A stretch of DNA of 64,000 nt from Bacillota bacterium. GTDB lineage: Bacteria > Bacillota > Negativicutes > Sporomusales > Sporomusaceae. Below the pieces are notes generated by a model. It was given only the letters and a program-made list of their open reading frames with translations, was not told where the DNA came from and ran no database searches. Positions within the stretch are counted from its first letter, which is position 1; each line of letters opens with the position of its first letter. A program made the translations under genes and the position numbers. Below, one piece after another: positions 1-7,844 of this stretch. The DNA is taken from NCBI GenBank assembly GCA_023388195.1, contig JAEWGR010000122.1, positions 1 to 64,000 on the forward strand. Direction: 5' to 3'.

Positions 1-639
1 ATCCAGCCAGGCTGAAAAATGATAAACCAACCTGTTTTCGACTGTCCCGTACTCCGGCATATAACCAAGTTCTTCACTCATAGATGTCAAATACCGCTCC
101 ATCGACACCCGGAGCTGCTCGCGAAACCGGCTGCTAGGGACATTGAGGACATTGGCCATGGCTGTCCGGTCAAAGGCAAGCAGAAGATTGCCTGTATACA
201 CGGAAAAACCATTGATATCACCGGCACCGTTCCCGGAAATTTTTTTGCCGTTAACAACAATGTCGGCAGGAGGTTTAATCACGGCCTTGATCGCAAAGTC
301 TGCTAATGTTTTGATGGCGGGTTGTAGAAACCGGGTAAAAAATTCTTCCCGCCGGCCTGTCAGCAGCCGATTACCAGCCCGCAATACCAATTGAAAAAAG
401 ATCTGTTCTCCAGCCAGCAAAACCATGCCGCCGCCGATATCCCGCCTGATAATCGGGATATTATTTTCCCGGCAATAGTCCGTGTCAACCTCTTGCAGCA
501 AGTCATCATGCAGACCCAGGCAGACACAGCGTCCGGCAGGGCGGCAAATGACCAGCCCTTCCTGTTGATTTTGGGCCAAGGCGTGATAGATTGCCTGTGT
601 ATCAGCCCACGGTACCGCCCCCAGCCGATATAGATCCAT
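1..639 (-). CDS. lplA: Lipoate-protein ligase A-like protein (3' end beyond left edge)
   Basis: Likely attaches free lipoate or transfers octanoyl/lipoyl groups to lipoyl domains such as that of AcoC. The reading frame is open from ATG at 639 to position 1 with no stop, so 213 codons are visible and the C-terminus lies outside the window. The N-terminal half has the BPL/LplA fold signature: an RR-x-IGGG stretch followed by an FFQLV strand, then NGKKISGNG, the segment that carries the lipoyl-AMP binding lysine. The IGGGMV form differs from the usual SGGGAV, so LipM/LipL-type octanoyl transfer is also possible. The start codon directly abuts the lipB stop (TAA-ATG), suggesting translational coupling. 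The family is clear; the exact reaction is not. Confidence 0.8.
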   Translation of the reverse strand, partial: MDLYRLGAVPWADTQAIYHALAQNQQEGLVICRPAGRCVCLGLHDDLLQEVDTDYCRENNIPIIRRDIGGGMVLLAGEQIFFQLVLRAGNRLLTGRREEFFTRFLQPAIKTLADFAIKAVIKPPADIVVNGKKISGNGAGDINGFSVYTGNLLLAFDRTAMANVLNVPSSRFREQLRVSMERYLTSMSEELGYMPEYGTVENRLVYHFSAWLD

Positions 640-1353
640 TTACTGCCCTCCATACCGGCTTCCCGGCCCGGCGTGTACGCAATCACGCTTAATTAATGAA
701 AAATCTACACCGAAAATATCGGCAAACTGCGCAACCAGCTTTTTACTAACTTCAGCAAGGGTCACCTCAACACCCAGATCTTGCATTGACACAACCGGCC
801 GGTTGGTTATCCCACAAGGGTTGATTAAGCCAAAATAATTCATATCAGGATGAACATTCAGGGCAAAACCGTGCATGGTTACCCAGCCGCGCGCCCCAAT
901 ACCGATAGCCGCTATTTTTCCCTTGCCGGTCCATACCCCGGTTAAGCCGGGTTCCCGGAAGCCCTTGATCCCATATTGATCCAGTGTCCGGATAATGACT
1001 TCCTCAAGCATCTCCGTATAACGGTGCAAGTCCTGTTGGTAGCCCCTGAGATCCAATATCGGATACCCCACCAACTGACCGGGGCCATGATAAGTGACAT
1101 CCCCGCCCCGGTCGGCTTCAATGACCTCAAGTCCCGCTGTTACCAGGACCTCATCTGAGGCCTTAATATTGGACTTACTGCCCGCTCTGCCCAGCGTAAG
1201 CACAGGCAAATGCTCAACAAGCAGCAAAGTATCCTTACCGTTGCCAGAGCGGTGTGCCGCTGCAATCTCCTGTTGTAATTGCCAGGCCTCCGTGTACGGC
1301 ACGCGCCCCAGCAGTAATAACTTGCAGGCTTTACATTTAATCTGCGCTCTCAA
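640..1353 (-). CDS. lipB: Octanoyltransferase LipB
   Basis: Transfers octanoyl from acyl carrier protein to lipoyl domains, the first step of de novo lipoate synthesis; LipA then adds sulfur. At 237 residues it has normal length. The hallmark RGGDVTYHGPGQLVGYP is near residues 82-98, followed by a GKIAAIGIG segment carrying the conserved lysine and NPCGI with the catalytic cysteine. The start is a TTG at 1353 that overlaps the TGA of the upstream DUF6506 gene (TTGA), and no strong Shine-Dalgarno is visible, so translation is probably coupled. It sits with lipA and an lplA-like gene downstream of acetoin dehydrogenase, whose E2 needs lipoate. Confidence 0.93.
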   Translation of the reverse strand: MRAQIKCKACKLLLLGRVPYTEAWQLQQEIAAAHRSGNGKDTLLLVEHLPVLTLGRAGSKSNIKASDEVLVTAGLEVIEADRGGDVTYHGPGQLVGYPILDLRGYQQDLHRYTEMLEEVIIRTLDQYGIKGFREPGLTGVWTGKGKIAAIGIGARGWVTMHGFALNVHPDMNYFGLINPCGITNRPVVSMQDLGVEVTLAEVSKKLVAQFADIFGVDFSLIKRDCVHAGPGSRYGGQ

Positions 1354-1655
1354 AAAACATCATCGCCGCTTTTTCCATCCAGCCCGGGGTGAACATCAAA
1401 CCGGACTACGCCGACAACAGCCTGCTTGTTAACCGCCTTTTTAACAGCAGCCACCCCTTCATGTCCAAACCCGCCGCATAATTCGATAGCGCGGATGCCG
1501 TGTTCAACAAGCTCCGCCACCGCTTCCACAGCCGACCTGATATCACCTACTCCCACGACAGTCAATTCTACCGCCGGTGTGGCGATCACCGACCGGTGCT
1601 GCCGGCTGTCAGCCTCAGGCGCAATAAAGATAAAAGCTGCTTTAAGCATTGCCAT
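1350..1655 (-). CDS. DUF6506 family protein
   Basis: A 101-residue protein of unknown function. It resembles the small DUF6506 proteins I associate with acetoin gene neighbourhoods, starting MAMLKAAFIFIAPEAD and containing a VVGVGDIRSAVEAVAELVEHG helix followed by IELCGGFGHEGV. The predicted composition (beta strand, helix, glycine-rich turn, helix) suggests a small alpha/beta fold. There is no signal peptide or membrane segment. A GGAGGGATGGC-type ribosome site precedes the start. It lies between lipA and lipB and overlaps lipB, so it is part of the same transcript and may help with acetoin dehydrogenase or lipoylation. The family name is from memory of the sequence pattern, and no function is assigned. 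Confidence 0.7.
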   Translation of the reverse strand: MAMLKAAFIFIAPEADSRQHRSVIATPAVELTVVGVGDIRSAVEAVAELVEHGIRAIELCGGFGHEGVAAVKKAVNKQAVVGVVRFDVHPGLDGKSGDDVF

Positions 1656-1689
1656 CCCTCCTTATGAATACTGATTATGATCCGGTTTA

Positions 1690-2571
1690 TCATGCCTGGG
1701 CCAGTTCAGCAAAAGAGTACCCGGCATGATACGAGCTACGCACCAGCGGTCCGGCACTTACCTGCGAAAAGCCGATTTTTTGCGCTTGCTGCGCCAGCCA
1801 GGCAAACACATCAGGGTGTATATATTCCACAACAGGTAAATGCTCCGGTGACGGGCTAAGATATTGTCCCAGGGTCAGCATTGTACAGCCGCAATGCCGT
1901 AAATCCTTCATGACTTCAACTACTTCAGCGATTTTTTCACCAAGCCCCAGCATCAAGCCTGATTTGGGCAATATCCCGGCCCCAGCCTGCCGGGTCCGGC
2001 TTATGAGCTCCAGGGAGCGCGAGTAGACCGCCTGCGGCCGGACAACCGGGTACAGCCTCGGCACAGTCTCCATATTATGGTTAAGAATATGGGGGTTAGC
2101 CAGGAGCACGGTCTGCAATGCCTCCCGGCTTCCCTTAAAATCCGGAATAAGTACCTCAATACCGGCGTTAGGCAACAGGGCTCTCACTGCCTTGATGGCG
2201 GCGGCAAATTGTCCCGCCCCCCCGTCGGCGAGGTCATCCCGGGTTACCGATGTAATGACAACATGTTTTAACCCTAACTGCCTGGCAGTCGCTGCCAGCA
2301 TGTGCGGTTCATCCGGATCTACCGCCGCCGGCAGGCCGTGGTGCACGGCGCAAAAGCGGCAATTCCGGGTACAATGGCTGCCTAAAATCATAAACGTACA
2401 GGTCTTATTGCCAAAGCATTCGCCGATATTGGGACAGTCGGCGCTTTCACACACGGTATGCAACCGGCCTTGGTCCAGCAGCGCTTTCATCCGGTTGAGC
2501 GCCGGTTCTGCCGGCACCGGCAGCGTAAGCCAGGATGGTCTGTCAGTAGGTATACCAGCCGTTTTGTCCAT
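1690..2571 (-). CDS. lipA: Lipoyl synthase LipA
   Basis: A radical SAM enzyme inserting two sulfur atoms into protein-bound octanoyl groups. All three signatures are present. The auxiliary cluster ligands C41, C46 and C52 lie in CESADCPNIGEC, and the radical SAM CxxxCxxC motif is at C67, C71 and C74 (CTRNCRFC). The C-terminal RSSYHAG, whose serine ligates the auxiliary cluster, is near residue 280. The length of 293 is typical. The start overlaps the stop of the upstream CMD-family gene (TAATG), indicating coupling. Together with lipB and the lplA-like gene it supplies lipoate to the AcoC lipoyl domain. Confidence 0.97.
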   Translation of the reverse strand: MDKTAGIPTDRPSWLTLPVPAEPALNRMKALLDQGRLHTVCESADCPNIGECFGNKTCTFMILGSHCTRNCRFCAVHHGLPAAVDPDEPHMLAATARQLGLKHVVITSVTRDDLADGGAGQFAAAIKAVRALLPNAGIEVLIPDFKGSREALQTVLLANPHILNHNMETVPRLYPVVRPQAVYSRSLELISRTRQAGAGILPKSGLMLGLGEKIAEVVEVMKDLRHCGCTMLTLGQYLSPSPEHLPVVEYIHPDVFAWLAQQAQKIGFSQVSAGPLVRSSYHAGYSFAELAQA

Positions 2572-2912
2572 TACTCGAAGGCATCAAGCGCTTTCATAAT
2601 TGTGGTGGACAGATATGCCATCGCCGGTGACCCGCCAAAAGCTACGGCAACGGCGGCCGCTTCCAGTATTTCCTCTCTGGTAGCGCCCTCGGCCAAGGCA
2701 TTCTTGACATGAATATTCATACAATATTCGCAGCGTACGGCCAGGGCGATGCCGATACCGATCAGTTCTTTATACTTGCGCTCTAATTCTCCTTCCACAT
2801 AAGCTGCCTGATCCATCTGCACGAACGCGGCCATAAGCTCCGGGCTTTCTGCTTGTACCTGGCCCATTCCCGCCTGCAGTTCATCCACTAATTCCATGCA
2901 ATCTCCTGCCAT
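2571..2912 (-). CDS. Carboxymuconolactone decarboxylase (AhpD-like) family protein
   Basis: A 113-residue all-helical CMD-domain protein. The diagnostic CEYCMNIH (CxxC followed by H after three residues) is near residues 60-67, the redox-active or peroxidase-type motif of AhpD-like proteins, followed by the typical ALAEGATREEILEAAAVAVAFGG helix. In AhpD this motif works with lipoylated E2 and lipoamide dehydrogenase, so a place next to acoC and lipA suggests a lipoyl-dependent peroxidase or disulfide role, though that is inference. Two ATG starts (codons 1 and 6) both have purine-rich upstream sequence; the first is used here. Confidence 0.85.
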   Translation of the reverse strand: MAGDCMELVDELQAGMGQVQAESPELMAAFVQMDQAAYVEGELERKYKELIGIGIALAVRCEYCMNIHVKNALAEGATREEILEAAAVAVAFGGSPAMAYLSTTIMKALDAFE

Positions 2913-2951
2913 TGTATCTCCCTGCCTTTTCTTTTATTTTGAAAACGACGG

Positions 2952-4148
2952 TTAAATAAAAATTTTGTGTGGCTGTTCGATAAGTTTAATTAGCAAGGCC
3001 AAAAATTCTGCCGCCGGTGCGCCGTCAATCACCCGGTGATCAAAAGCCAGCGACAGGCCCATAATGGGTTTAATGACAATCTGTTCACCCTGAACTGCAG
3101 GCTGTCTGACAGTGCGGCCGACTCCTAAGATGGCGGACTCCGGTTGATTGATTATAGGAGTAAAGTAATCAACCGACCCATAGCCGCCCAAATTAGTAAT
3201 AGTGAAGGTACCACCGGTCATCTCTTCCGGGTCAAGCTTGTTTTTCCGGGCCCGTTTGGCAAAATCCTTAATTTGCTTGCTGACATCAGCCAGACTCTTT
3301 TGGTCGGCATTCTTAACAACCGGCACAACTAATCCACCCGGAATCGCAATAGCCACCCCGACATGGATATCCTGCAATACCCGGATCTCATCCCCGCTCA
3401 GGGTTGAGTTAATCCCGGGGTGAGCCTGCAGCGCTTTGGCAACCGCTTTCACAAGAATGTCGGTGACCGAGATTTTTTCGGTATCCTTTACATCGGCATT
3501 AATGGTGGCCCGCAGCGTCTGCAATGCCGATAAGTCCACACCCACATGATGAGTAACCTTAGGGGCTGCAGCCCAGCTATTGGCCATGTTTTCACCGATT
3601 GCCTGACGCATTCCCTCATAAGGAATGACCTCAAGGACAGCGCGGTCATCCGCTGCCGTGCCCGCGTTAGCGATTGCCTGTTCCACATCTTCCCTGACAA
3701 TCCGGCCTTCCGGCCCGGTGCCGGCAATCACGGTATAATCAATGGCATTGGCTTCAGCCAGCGCCCGGGCTGCCGGCGAAATCTTCACCCTGGCGCCGGG
3801 TACGGCAGCCACAGCTTTCCTGGCCGGCTGACTGCCGGTGGTCTTACCGGCCGGAACCACGCCGGCCGTACTGCTGGCAGCAGACCTTAACAGTTCGCTG
3901 ATATCCTCACCCGCACTGCCGATTACCCCCAGGAGACCGCCAATCGGAAGTTTAGCTTTCTTGCCGGCGACAATTTTTAGCAAAACCCCATCGGTTGGGG
4001 CATCAATTTTATTGGCAATCTTATCTGTCATGACCTCCAGCAGAGCATCGCCCTTTTTAACCGGGTCTCCTTCATTGATCAGCCATTTGCCTACAGTACC
4101 TTCTTTCATGGATAAGCCTAGTTTCGGCATATTAACCTCTGTGGCCAT
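2952..4148 (-). CDS. acoC: Acetoin dehydrogenase E2, dihydrolipoamide acetyltransferase
   Basis: Transfers the acetyl group from lipoamide to CoA in the acetoin dehydrogenase complex. Three parts are visible: an N-terminal lipoyl domain (about 1-78, lipoyl lysine K43 in MTDKIAN), a peripheral subunit-binding domain (about 121-160, VKISPAARALAEAN through GRIVREDVEQAI), and a catalytic domain ending with DHRVIDGAPAAEF, which carries the catalytic His and Asp. Proline/alanine-rich linkers separate them. The length of 398 fits bacterial 2-oxo acid/acetoin E2 proteins. The ATG overlaps the acoX stop (TAATG). No E3 (lipoamide dehydrogenase) gene is present in the window, so E3 must come from elsewhere. 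Confidence 0.93.
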   Translation of the reverse strand: MATEVNMPKLGLSMKEGTVGKWLINEGDPVKKGDALLEVMTDKIANKIDAPTDGVLLKIVAGKKAKLPIGGLLGVIGSAGEDISELLRSAASSTAGVVPAGKTTGSQPARKAVAAVPGARVKISPAARALAEANAIDYTVIAGTGPEGRIVREDVEQAIANAGTAADDRAVLEVIPYEGMRQAIGENMANSWAAAPKVTHHVGVDLSALQTLRATINADVKDTEKISVTDILVKAVAKALQAHPGINSTLSGDEIRVLQDIHVGVAIAIPGGLVVPVVKNADQKSLADVSKQIKDFAKRARKNKLDPEEMTGGTFTITNLGGYGSVDYFTPIINQPESAILGVGRTVRQPAVQGEQIVIKPIMGLSLAFDHRVIDGAPAAEFLALLIKLIEQPHKIFI

Positions 4149-5176
4149 TACTGTTCCCCCTCATCCTGAACTGGTTTAACGTTGTTGTTGCACTTACTAT
4201 AGCCGCCGGCGACAGCTATGCGCAGCGCCGCTTCCGCATCGATAACGTTAGGGCCGTCAAAAGTCAGCTCAATCTGAGCTTGTTCCCCGGCCCGGATCTC
4301 GACCTCCCGCTCTCCGTCCAAAGCAATGACACAGGCCTCATTGATCTCAATAACCTGACCAAGCCTGATATAGCCATAATTCCGGACCGGTACCTGTTCA
4401 ATCAGACCCGGTGCAATCGGCGCGCGCAGTTGCATGCTGCCTGGACCCACTTCAATATCGGCCCCTCTGGGCTCACCGGGCGTTACCGGCACCAGATTGC
4501 CGGCAATTGATGCTATACCAATGTTATGCGGCTCGCCTCTGGTCACGATAATCCGCCTGATTTTTGTAGCATCCCAGACTGCCCGTGAGCCAATAAAAGC
4601 TTCATTCAGCACAACCGCATCCACAATCGCACAATCAATCAGCCGGCCATTCTTATAGATGTTAAGCTTCTTACTGGGTTTTATCGCCGGTGCCCCGGTT
4701 ACCAGTCCCCGGGCAACAACGGCAGCCGCCAAACCGGCAATTGTGCCTTCGACCAATGTAGGAAAAACATTGTTCGTCCCTGTGGAAACCGGCAGCAGGG
4801 GCACATCCCGGCAGCCCTTGGCCACCATGCGGTTTGTTCCGTCACCGCCCAGCGTAATAAAACAGCCAACCCCGCATTGGGACATAATTTCCGCGGCATG
4901 AAAGCTGTCCAGCTGGGTGCCTGTCATACACATGTCTGCCGCTGCCAATTCCATATCCGGCCGGTGATGGCTGCTAATGCTCTCCACCGCGCTCGGGACA
5001 ATGCCATAATACTCTGGCATATAGGTGATTTTGGTAACGCCGGCAGCAGCCAGACTGAGAATAAGCCGCCGGACAATATTCACTTTTTCCTGATTATCCA
5101 CAACCGTTCCGTACGCCACAAGCCGCCGGATGTCCTTACCCGAGGCCGGATTCGCGATGATGCCGACATGCCCCAT
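4148..5176 (-). CDS. acoX: AcoX family ATP-NAD kinase-like protein
   Basis: A protein of the acetoin catabolism X family, related in fold to NAD/diacylglycerol kinases. The kinase-fold nucleotide motif GGDGTNR is around residue 110, preceded by GVGCFITLGG and followed by PVSTGTNNVFP, both typical of this superfamily. Its exact role in acetoin breakdown is not established. The reading frame extends upstream to a GTG at 5191, but ATG at 5176 is better placed after GAGGGGAAGT. It lies between acoB and acoC with short or overlapping junctions, as in other Firmicute aco operons. Confidence 0.88.
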   Translation of the reverse strand: MGHVGIIANPASGKDIRRLVAYGTVVDNQEKVNIVRRLILSLAAAGVTKITYMPEYYGIVPSAVESISSHHRPDMELAAADMCMTGTQLDSFHAAEIMSQCGVGCFITLGGDGTNRMVAKGCRDVPLLPVSTGTNNVFPTLVEGTIAGLAAAVVARGLVTGAPAIKPSKKLNIYKNGRLIDCAIVDAVVLNEAFIGSRAVWDATKIRRIIVTRGEPHNIGIASIAGNLVPVTPGEPRGADIEVGPGSMQLRAPIAPGLIEQVPVRNYGYIRLGQVIEINEACVIALDGEREVEIRAGEQAQIELTFDGPNVIDAEAALRIAVAGGYSKCNNNVKPVQDEGEQ

Positions 5177-5203
5177 ACTTCCCCTCACCACCTTGTATGC
5201 CGG

Positions 5204-6175
5204 TTAGAACAGGCTTTTAACGGCAGCCACGATTTGTTCTTCACTGGGAATGACAATGCGTTCCAGCGCCGGGCTGAATGGAATCGGGGCGAAAGGCATA
5301 GCCACCCGTTTAATGGGACCATCCAGCAGATCCATGCCTTCTTCAGCAACAATAGCGGCGATTTCACCACCAAAGCCGCCGGTTTTAACGGCTTCATGGA
5401 CGATAACCAGTTTGCCGGTCCTGCCTACTGATTGTAAGATGCTTTCCGTATCAAGCGGAACCAGGGTACGGGGGTCAAGCACCTCGGCCTGTATCCCCTC
5501 CCCGGCCAGTGCTTCGGCTGCTGCCAGTGCTTTTTGCACCATCCAGGACCAGGCCACGATCGTGACATCAGATCCGGTTCTCTTAATATCGGCCTTGCCG
5601 AGGGGAATCACATACTCGCCCTCAGGCACATCGCCTTTGACGCCAAACAGCTGCTTATGTTCGATATACATTACCGGGTTGTTATCCCGGACCGCGGCCG
5701 CCATCAGGCCCTTGGCATCAGCCGGGGTCGAAGGCATCACCGTTTTTATGCCGGGAATATGCGTAAACCAGGCTTCCATAGACTGAGAATGCTGAGCGGC
5801 AGCGCCCATGCCGGCGCCGCAGGGGGTTCTGAGCACCATTGGGATTTTGGCCTTGCCGCCAAACATATAATGCATTTTTGCCGCCTGATTGAATAACTCA
5901 TCCAGACAAACCCCCATAAAGTCCACAAACATAATTTCGGCAATCGGACGCAGGCCGGCGGCAGCCGCACCTACAGCCGCGCCAACAATGGCCGTTTCAC
6001 TGATCGGGGTGTCAATCACCCGCCCGGGAAACTCGGCAAACAAGTTGCCTGTCACGCCAAAACAACCGCCAAATTTGGCCACATCCTCGCCCCAAATGAA
6101 AACATTGGCATCTCTTTGCATCTCAACGCGCATTCCATCTCTAATAGCCTCAGCATAAGTCATTTCTGTCATCAT
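5204..6175 (-). CDS. acoB: Acetoin dehydrogenase E1 component, beta subunit
   Basis: The beta subunit of the thiamine diphosphate-dependent E1 that cleaves acetoin. It is 323 residues long and has the transketolase pyrimidine-binding domain in the N-terminal half (ETAIVGAAVGAAAAGLRPIAE, with the glutamate positioned to activate the TPP ring; RTPCGAGMGAAAQHSQS) and a C-terminal transketolase domain (GKLVIVHEAVKTGGFGGEIAA). The ATG pair at the start follows GAGGAGAGGG. It sits 23 bp after acoA. Pyruvate dehydrogenase E1 beta is very similar, and the acoX and acoR context favours acetoin. Confidence 0.93.
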   Translation of the reverse strand: MMTEMTYAEAIRDGMRVEMQRDANVFIWGEDVAKFGGCFGVTGNLFAEFPGRVIDTPISETAIVGAAVGAAAAGLRPIAEIMFVDFMGVCLDELFNQAAKMHYMFGGKAKIPMVLRTPCGAGMGAAAQHSQSMEAWFTHIPGIKTVMPSTPADAKGLMAAAVRDNNPVMYIEHKQLFGVKGDVPEGEYVIPLGKADIKRTGSDVTIVAWSWMVQKALAAAEALAGEGIQAEVLDPRTLVPLDTESILQSVGRTGKLVIVHEAVKTGGFGGEIAAIVAEEGMDLLDGPIKRVAMPFAPIPFSPALERIVIPSEEQIVAAVKSLF

Positions 6176-6198
6176 GTTTCACCCTCTCCTCAATTAGA

Positions 6199-7161
6199 TT
6201 ATTCTGCGTACACGTCGGTTAAAGCGTCTTCCGGGTTGGGATACGGACTATCTTGCGAGAATTTAATCGCCGCCGCAATATGAGCATCCACTTTTGTTTT
6301 GATTGCCTCTAATTCAGCAAGGGTAGCATATTTTAGTTCCACCAGCTTGCGTTCAAACCGGGGGATAGGATCTTTCGCCAGCCAGGCTTCTTGTTCTGCC
6401 GGGTCTTTATACGCGCCGGGATCGCCCTCAAAATGGCCGCGCCATCTCCAGGTCTTGCATTCAACCAGGCTGGGGCCATCCCCTTTCCTGGCCCGGGCAA
6501 TCGCCGCCGCGGCCGCTTCGTAAACAGCAATCACATCATTGCCGTCCACAGTCACTCCCGGTATGCCATAAGCGCTGGCCCGGTCCGAGACATCGGTAAT
6601 TTGCATGTGATCTCGCTGACAATTGGAAATACCATACATGTTATTTTCACAGATAAATACCAGCGGCAGCTTCCATACGGAAGCCATATTCAGCGCCTCA
6701 TGGAAAGTACCGCGGTTGGATGCGCCATCGCCAAAAAAGCATACAGCTATAGCATCGGTCTTTTTATACTGACAGGCGAACGCCGCCCCAGCTGAGATCG
6801 GCTGGCCGGCGCCGACAATGCCGTTGGCGCCCAGAATCCCCAGTTCAACATCAGCAATATGCATGGAGCCGCCTTTGCCCTTGCAATAGCCTGTTGCCTT
6901 ACCAAACAATTCTGCCATCATCAGGTCAACCTTGCCGCCTTTGGCCAGCAAATGCCCATGACCCCGGTGAGTACTGGTGATAAAGTCCTTATCGGTGAGG
7001 CTGCCGCAAACACCGGTGGCGACTGCCTCTTCCCCCAGATACAAGTGCACGAATCCCGGCAGTTGATTATCGGCAAACAACTCTACCGCTTTGTTTTCAA
7101 ACGCCCTGATTGTGAGCATAGTTTCATAAAAGCCCAGTAATTTTTCTTTGGTAATTTCCAT
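6199..7161 (-). CDS. acoA: Acetoin dehydrogenase E1 component, alpha subunit
   Basis: The alpha subunit of the TPP-dependent acetoin dehydrogenase E1; with AcoB it splits acetoin into acetaldehyde and an acetyl group passed to AcoC. The TPP/metal motif GDGASNRGTFHEALN through CENN is around residues 160-195, and the HRGHGH and GKGGSMH segments match the family. The frame is open ten codons further upstream, but ATG at 7161 follows GGGGGGAG at ideal spacing, giving 320 residues. It is the first large enzyme gene of the operon and follows the Lin0512-family gene. Confidence 0.93.
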   Translation of the reverse strand: MEITKEKLLGFYETMLTIRAFENKAVELFADNQLPGFVHLYLGEEAVATGVCGSLTDKDFITSTHRGHGHLLAKGGKVDLMMAELFGKATGYCKGKGGSMHIADVELGILGANGIVGAGQPISAGAAFACQYKKTDAIAVCFFGDGASNRGTFHEALNMASVWKLPLVFICENNMYGISNCQRDHMQITDVSDRASAYGIPGVTVDGNDVIAVYEAAAAAIARARKGDGPSLVECKTWRWRGHFEGDPGAYKDPAEQEAWLAKDPIPRFERKLVELKYATLAELEAIKTKVDAHIAAAIKFSQDSPYPNPEDALTDVYAE

Positions 7162-7205
7162 AATTCTCCCCCCATTTTCTCTTATTGACACACATGGTAA
7201 TAAGC

Positions 7206-7577
7206 CTAAGCAGGGTTAGGCATTGCAACATATACAGTAAGTGCAGCTACAGCAACAACGATCGTATCCCCTTCGCCGAGCGCCGGCAGGTGCAGTCCCT
7301 GAGCCGCAAGCCCTCCTGACTCCGTTGCCACCGTTACAGTCCCAAACGGTATTACCGCTTTAACCTCGGCGTGATTGATTTTTTCCGGCTGCGGACAGCC
7401 AATCCGCACTTCAACCTGCATCTGATTGGGGTCACTGATACCGGCAATGTCAAATAAACCACAAAGACAACTTCTGGATATGGCGTCTTTTACTGCCCGC
7501 TGGGCGGCTTTAGTGACGTCGCCGCCGTGTAAATCGGCGCCCATACCCAACTCGACAATAAATCGTTTGCGTTTCAC
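7206..7577 (-). CDS. Lin0512 family protein
   Basis: A small protein of 123 residues matching the Lin0512 family, of unknown biochemical function: KRKRFIVELGMGADLHGGDVTKAAQRAV at the N-terminus, then RSCLCGLFDIAG, QMQVEVRIGCPQPEKIN and a hydrophobic C-terminal VVAVAALTVYV. The GTG at 7577 is the likely start because GGAGGTGAT lies just upstream, although the frame stays open to 7634. It is the first gene of the aco operon, about 250 bp downstream of the sigma-54 promoter. It may be a small accessory or oligomeric subunit linked to acetoin use; that is inference from position only. Confidence 0.75.
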   Translation of the reverse strand: MKRKRFIVELGMGADLHGGDVTKAAQRAVKDAISRSCLCGLFDIAGISDPNQMQVEVRIGCPQPEKINHAEVKAVIPFGTVTVATESGGLAAQGLHLPALGEGDTIVVAVAALTVYVAMPNPA

Positions 7578-7773
7578 CTTATCACCTCCGTTAAAAAAAT
7601 TTTCACTGAGCTGCAGAATGACCATGCACAACACTATAATTGCAAATCTTATGCCAACAATAGAAAAAGGAACTGATAGCCCCTTGCAGGAGCTTCAGTT
7701 CCCTTGTATTGTCATAATTCTGAAATATCTATTTATTCTTCAACTGCAAATATACAGCTTACTTGCAATAGGT

Positions 7774-7824
7774 ATTGTAGCATCGATTGTAGCACTCTGT
7801 AGCGTTTACGCACCTTGCGCTACA
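7774..7824. repeat. Short TGTAGC repeats near the aco promoter
   Basis: Two exact 9-bp direct repeats ATTGTAGCA lie at 7774-7782 and 7786-7794, followed by a third TGTAGC at 7798-7803. An inverted copy GCGCTACA lies at 7817-7824 and pairs with TGTAGCG at 7798-7804. The spacing of 10-12 bp is about one helical turn. They lie at or just downstream of the expected start site of the sigma-54 promoter, so they may be AcoR binding sites in an unusual downstream position. Function is inferred. Confidence 0.5.
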
Positions 7825-7827
7825 CTT

Positions 7828-7843
7828 TGCAACAAGGTGTCCT
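7828..7843 (-). promoter_or_regulatory. Sigma-54 (-24/-12) promoter of the aco operon
   Basis: On the minus strand the sequence reads AGGACACCTTGTTGCA: GG, exactly 10 bases, then GC, closely matching TGGCACG-N4-TTGCW. It sits one base after the acoR stop codon and points toward the Lin0512-family gene and acoABXC. The activator gene acoR is directly upstream, the arrangement expected for a sigma-54-dependent acetoin operon. Confidence 0.82.
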
Positions 7844-7844
7844 G

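Noticed and set aside
360..686. Minus-strand frame of 108 codons over the lplA-like gene
   Set aside because: It runs in a different frame from the open lplA-like frame, which shows real family motifs.
4148..5176. AcoX as an NAD kinase gene
   Set aside because: The GGDGT motif is shared, but length, context and other sequence fit the AcoX family, which is not the housekeeping NAD kinase.
5204..7161. Pyruvate dehydrogenase E1 instead of acetoin dehydrogenase
   Set aside because: AcoX and the sigma-54 regulator AcoR with its promoter point to acetoin; no E3 gene or pyruvate-specific context is seen.
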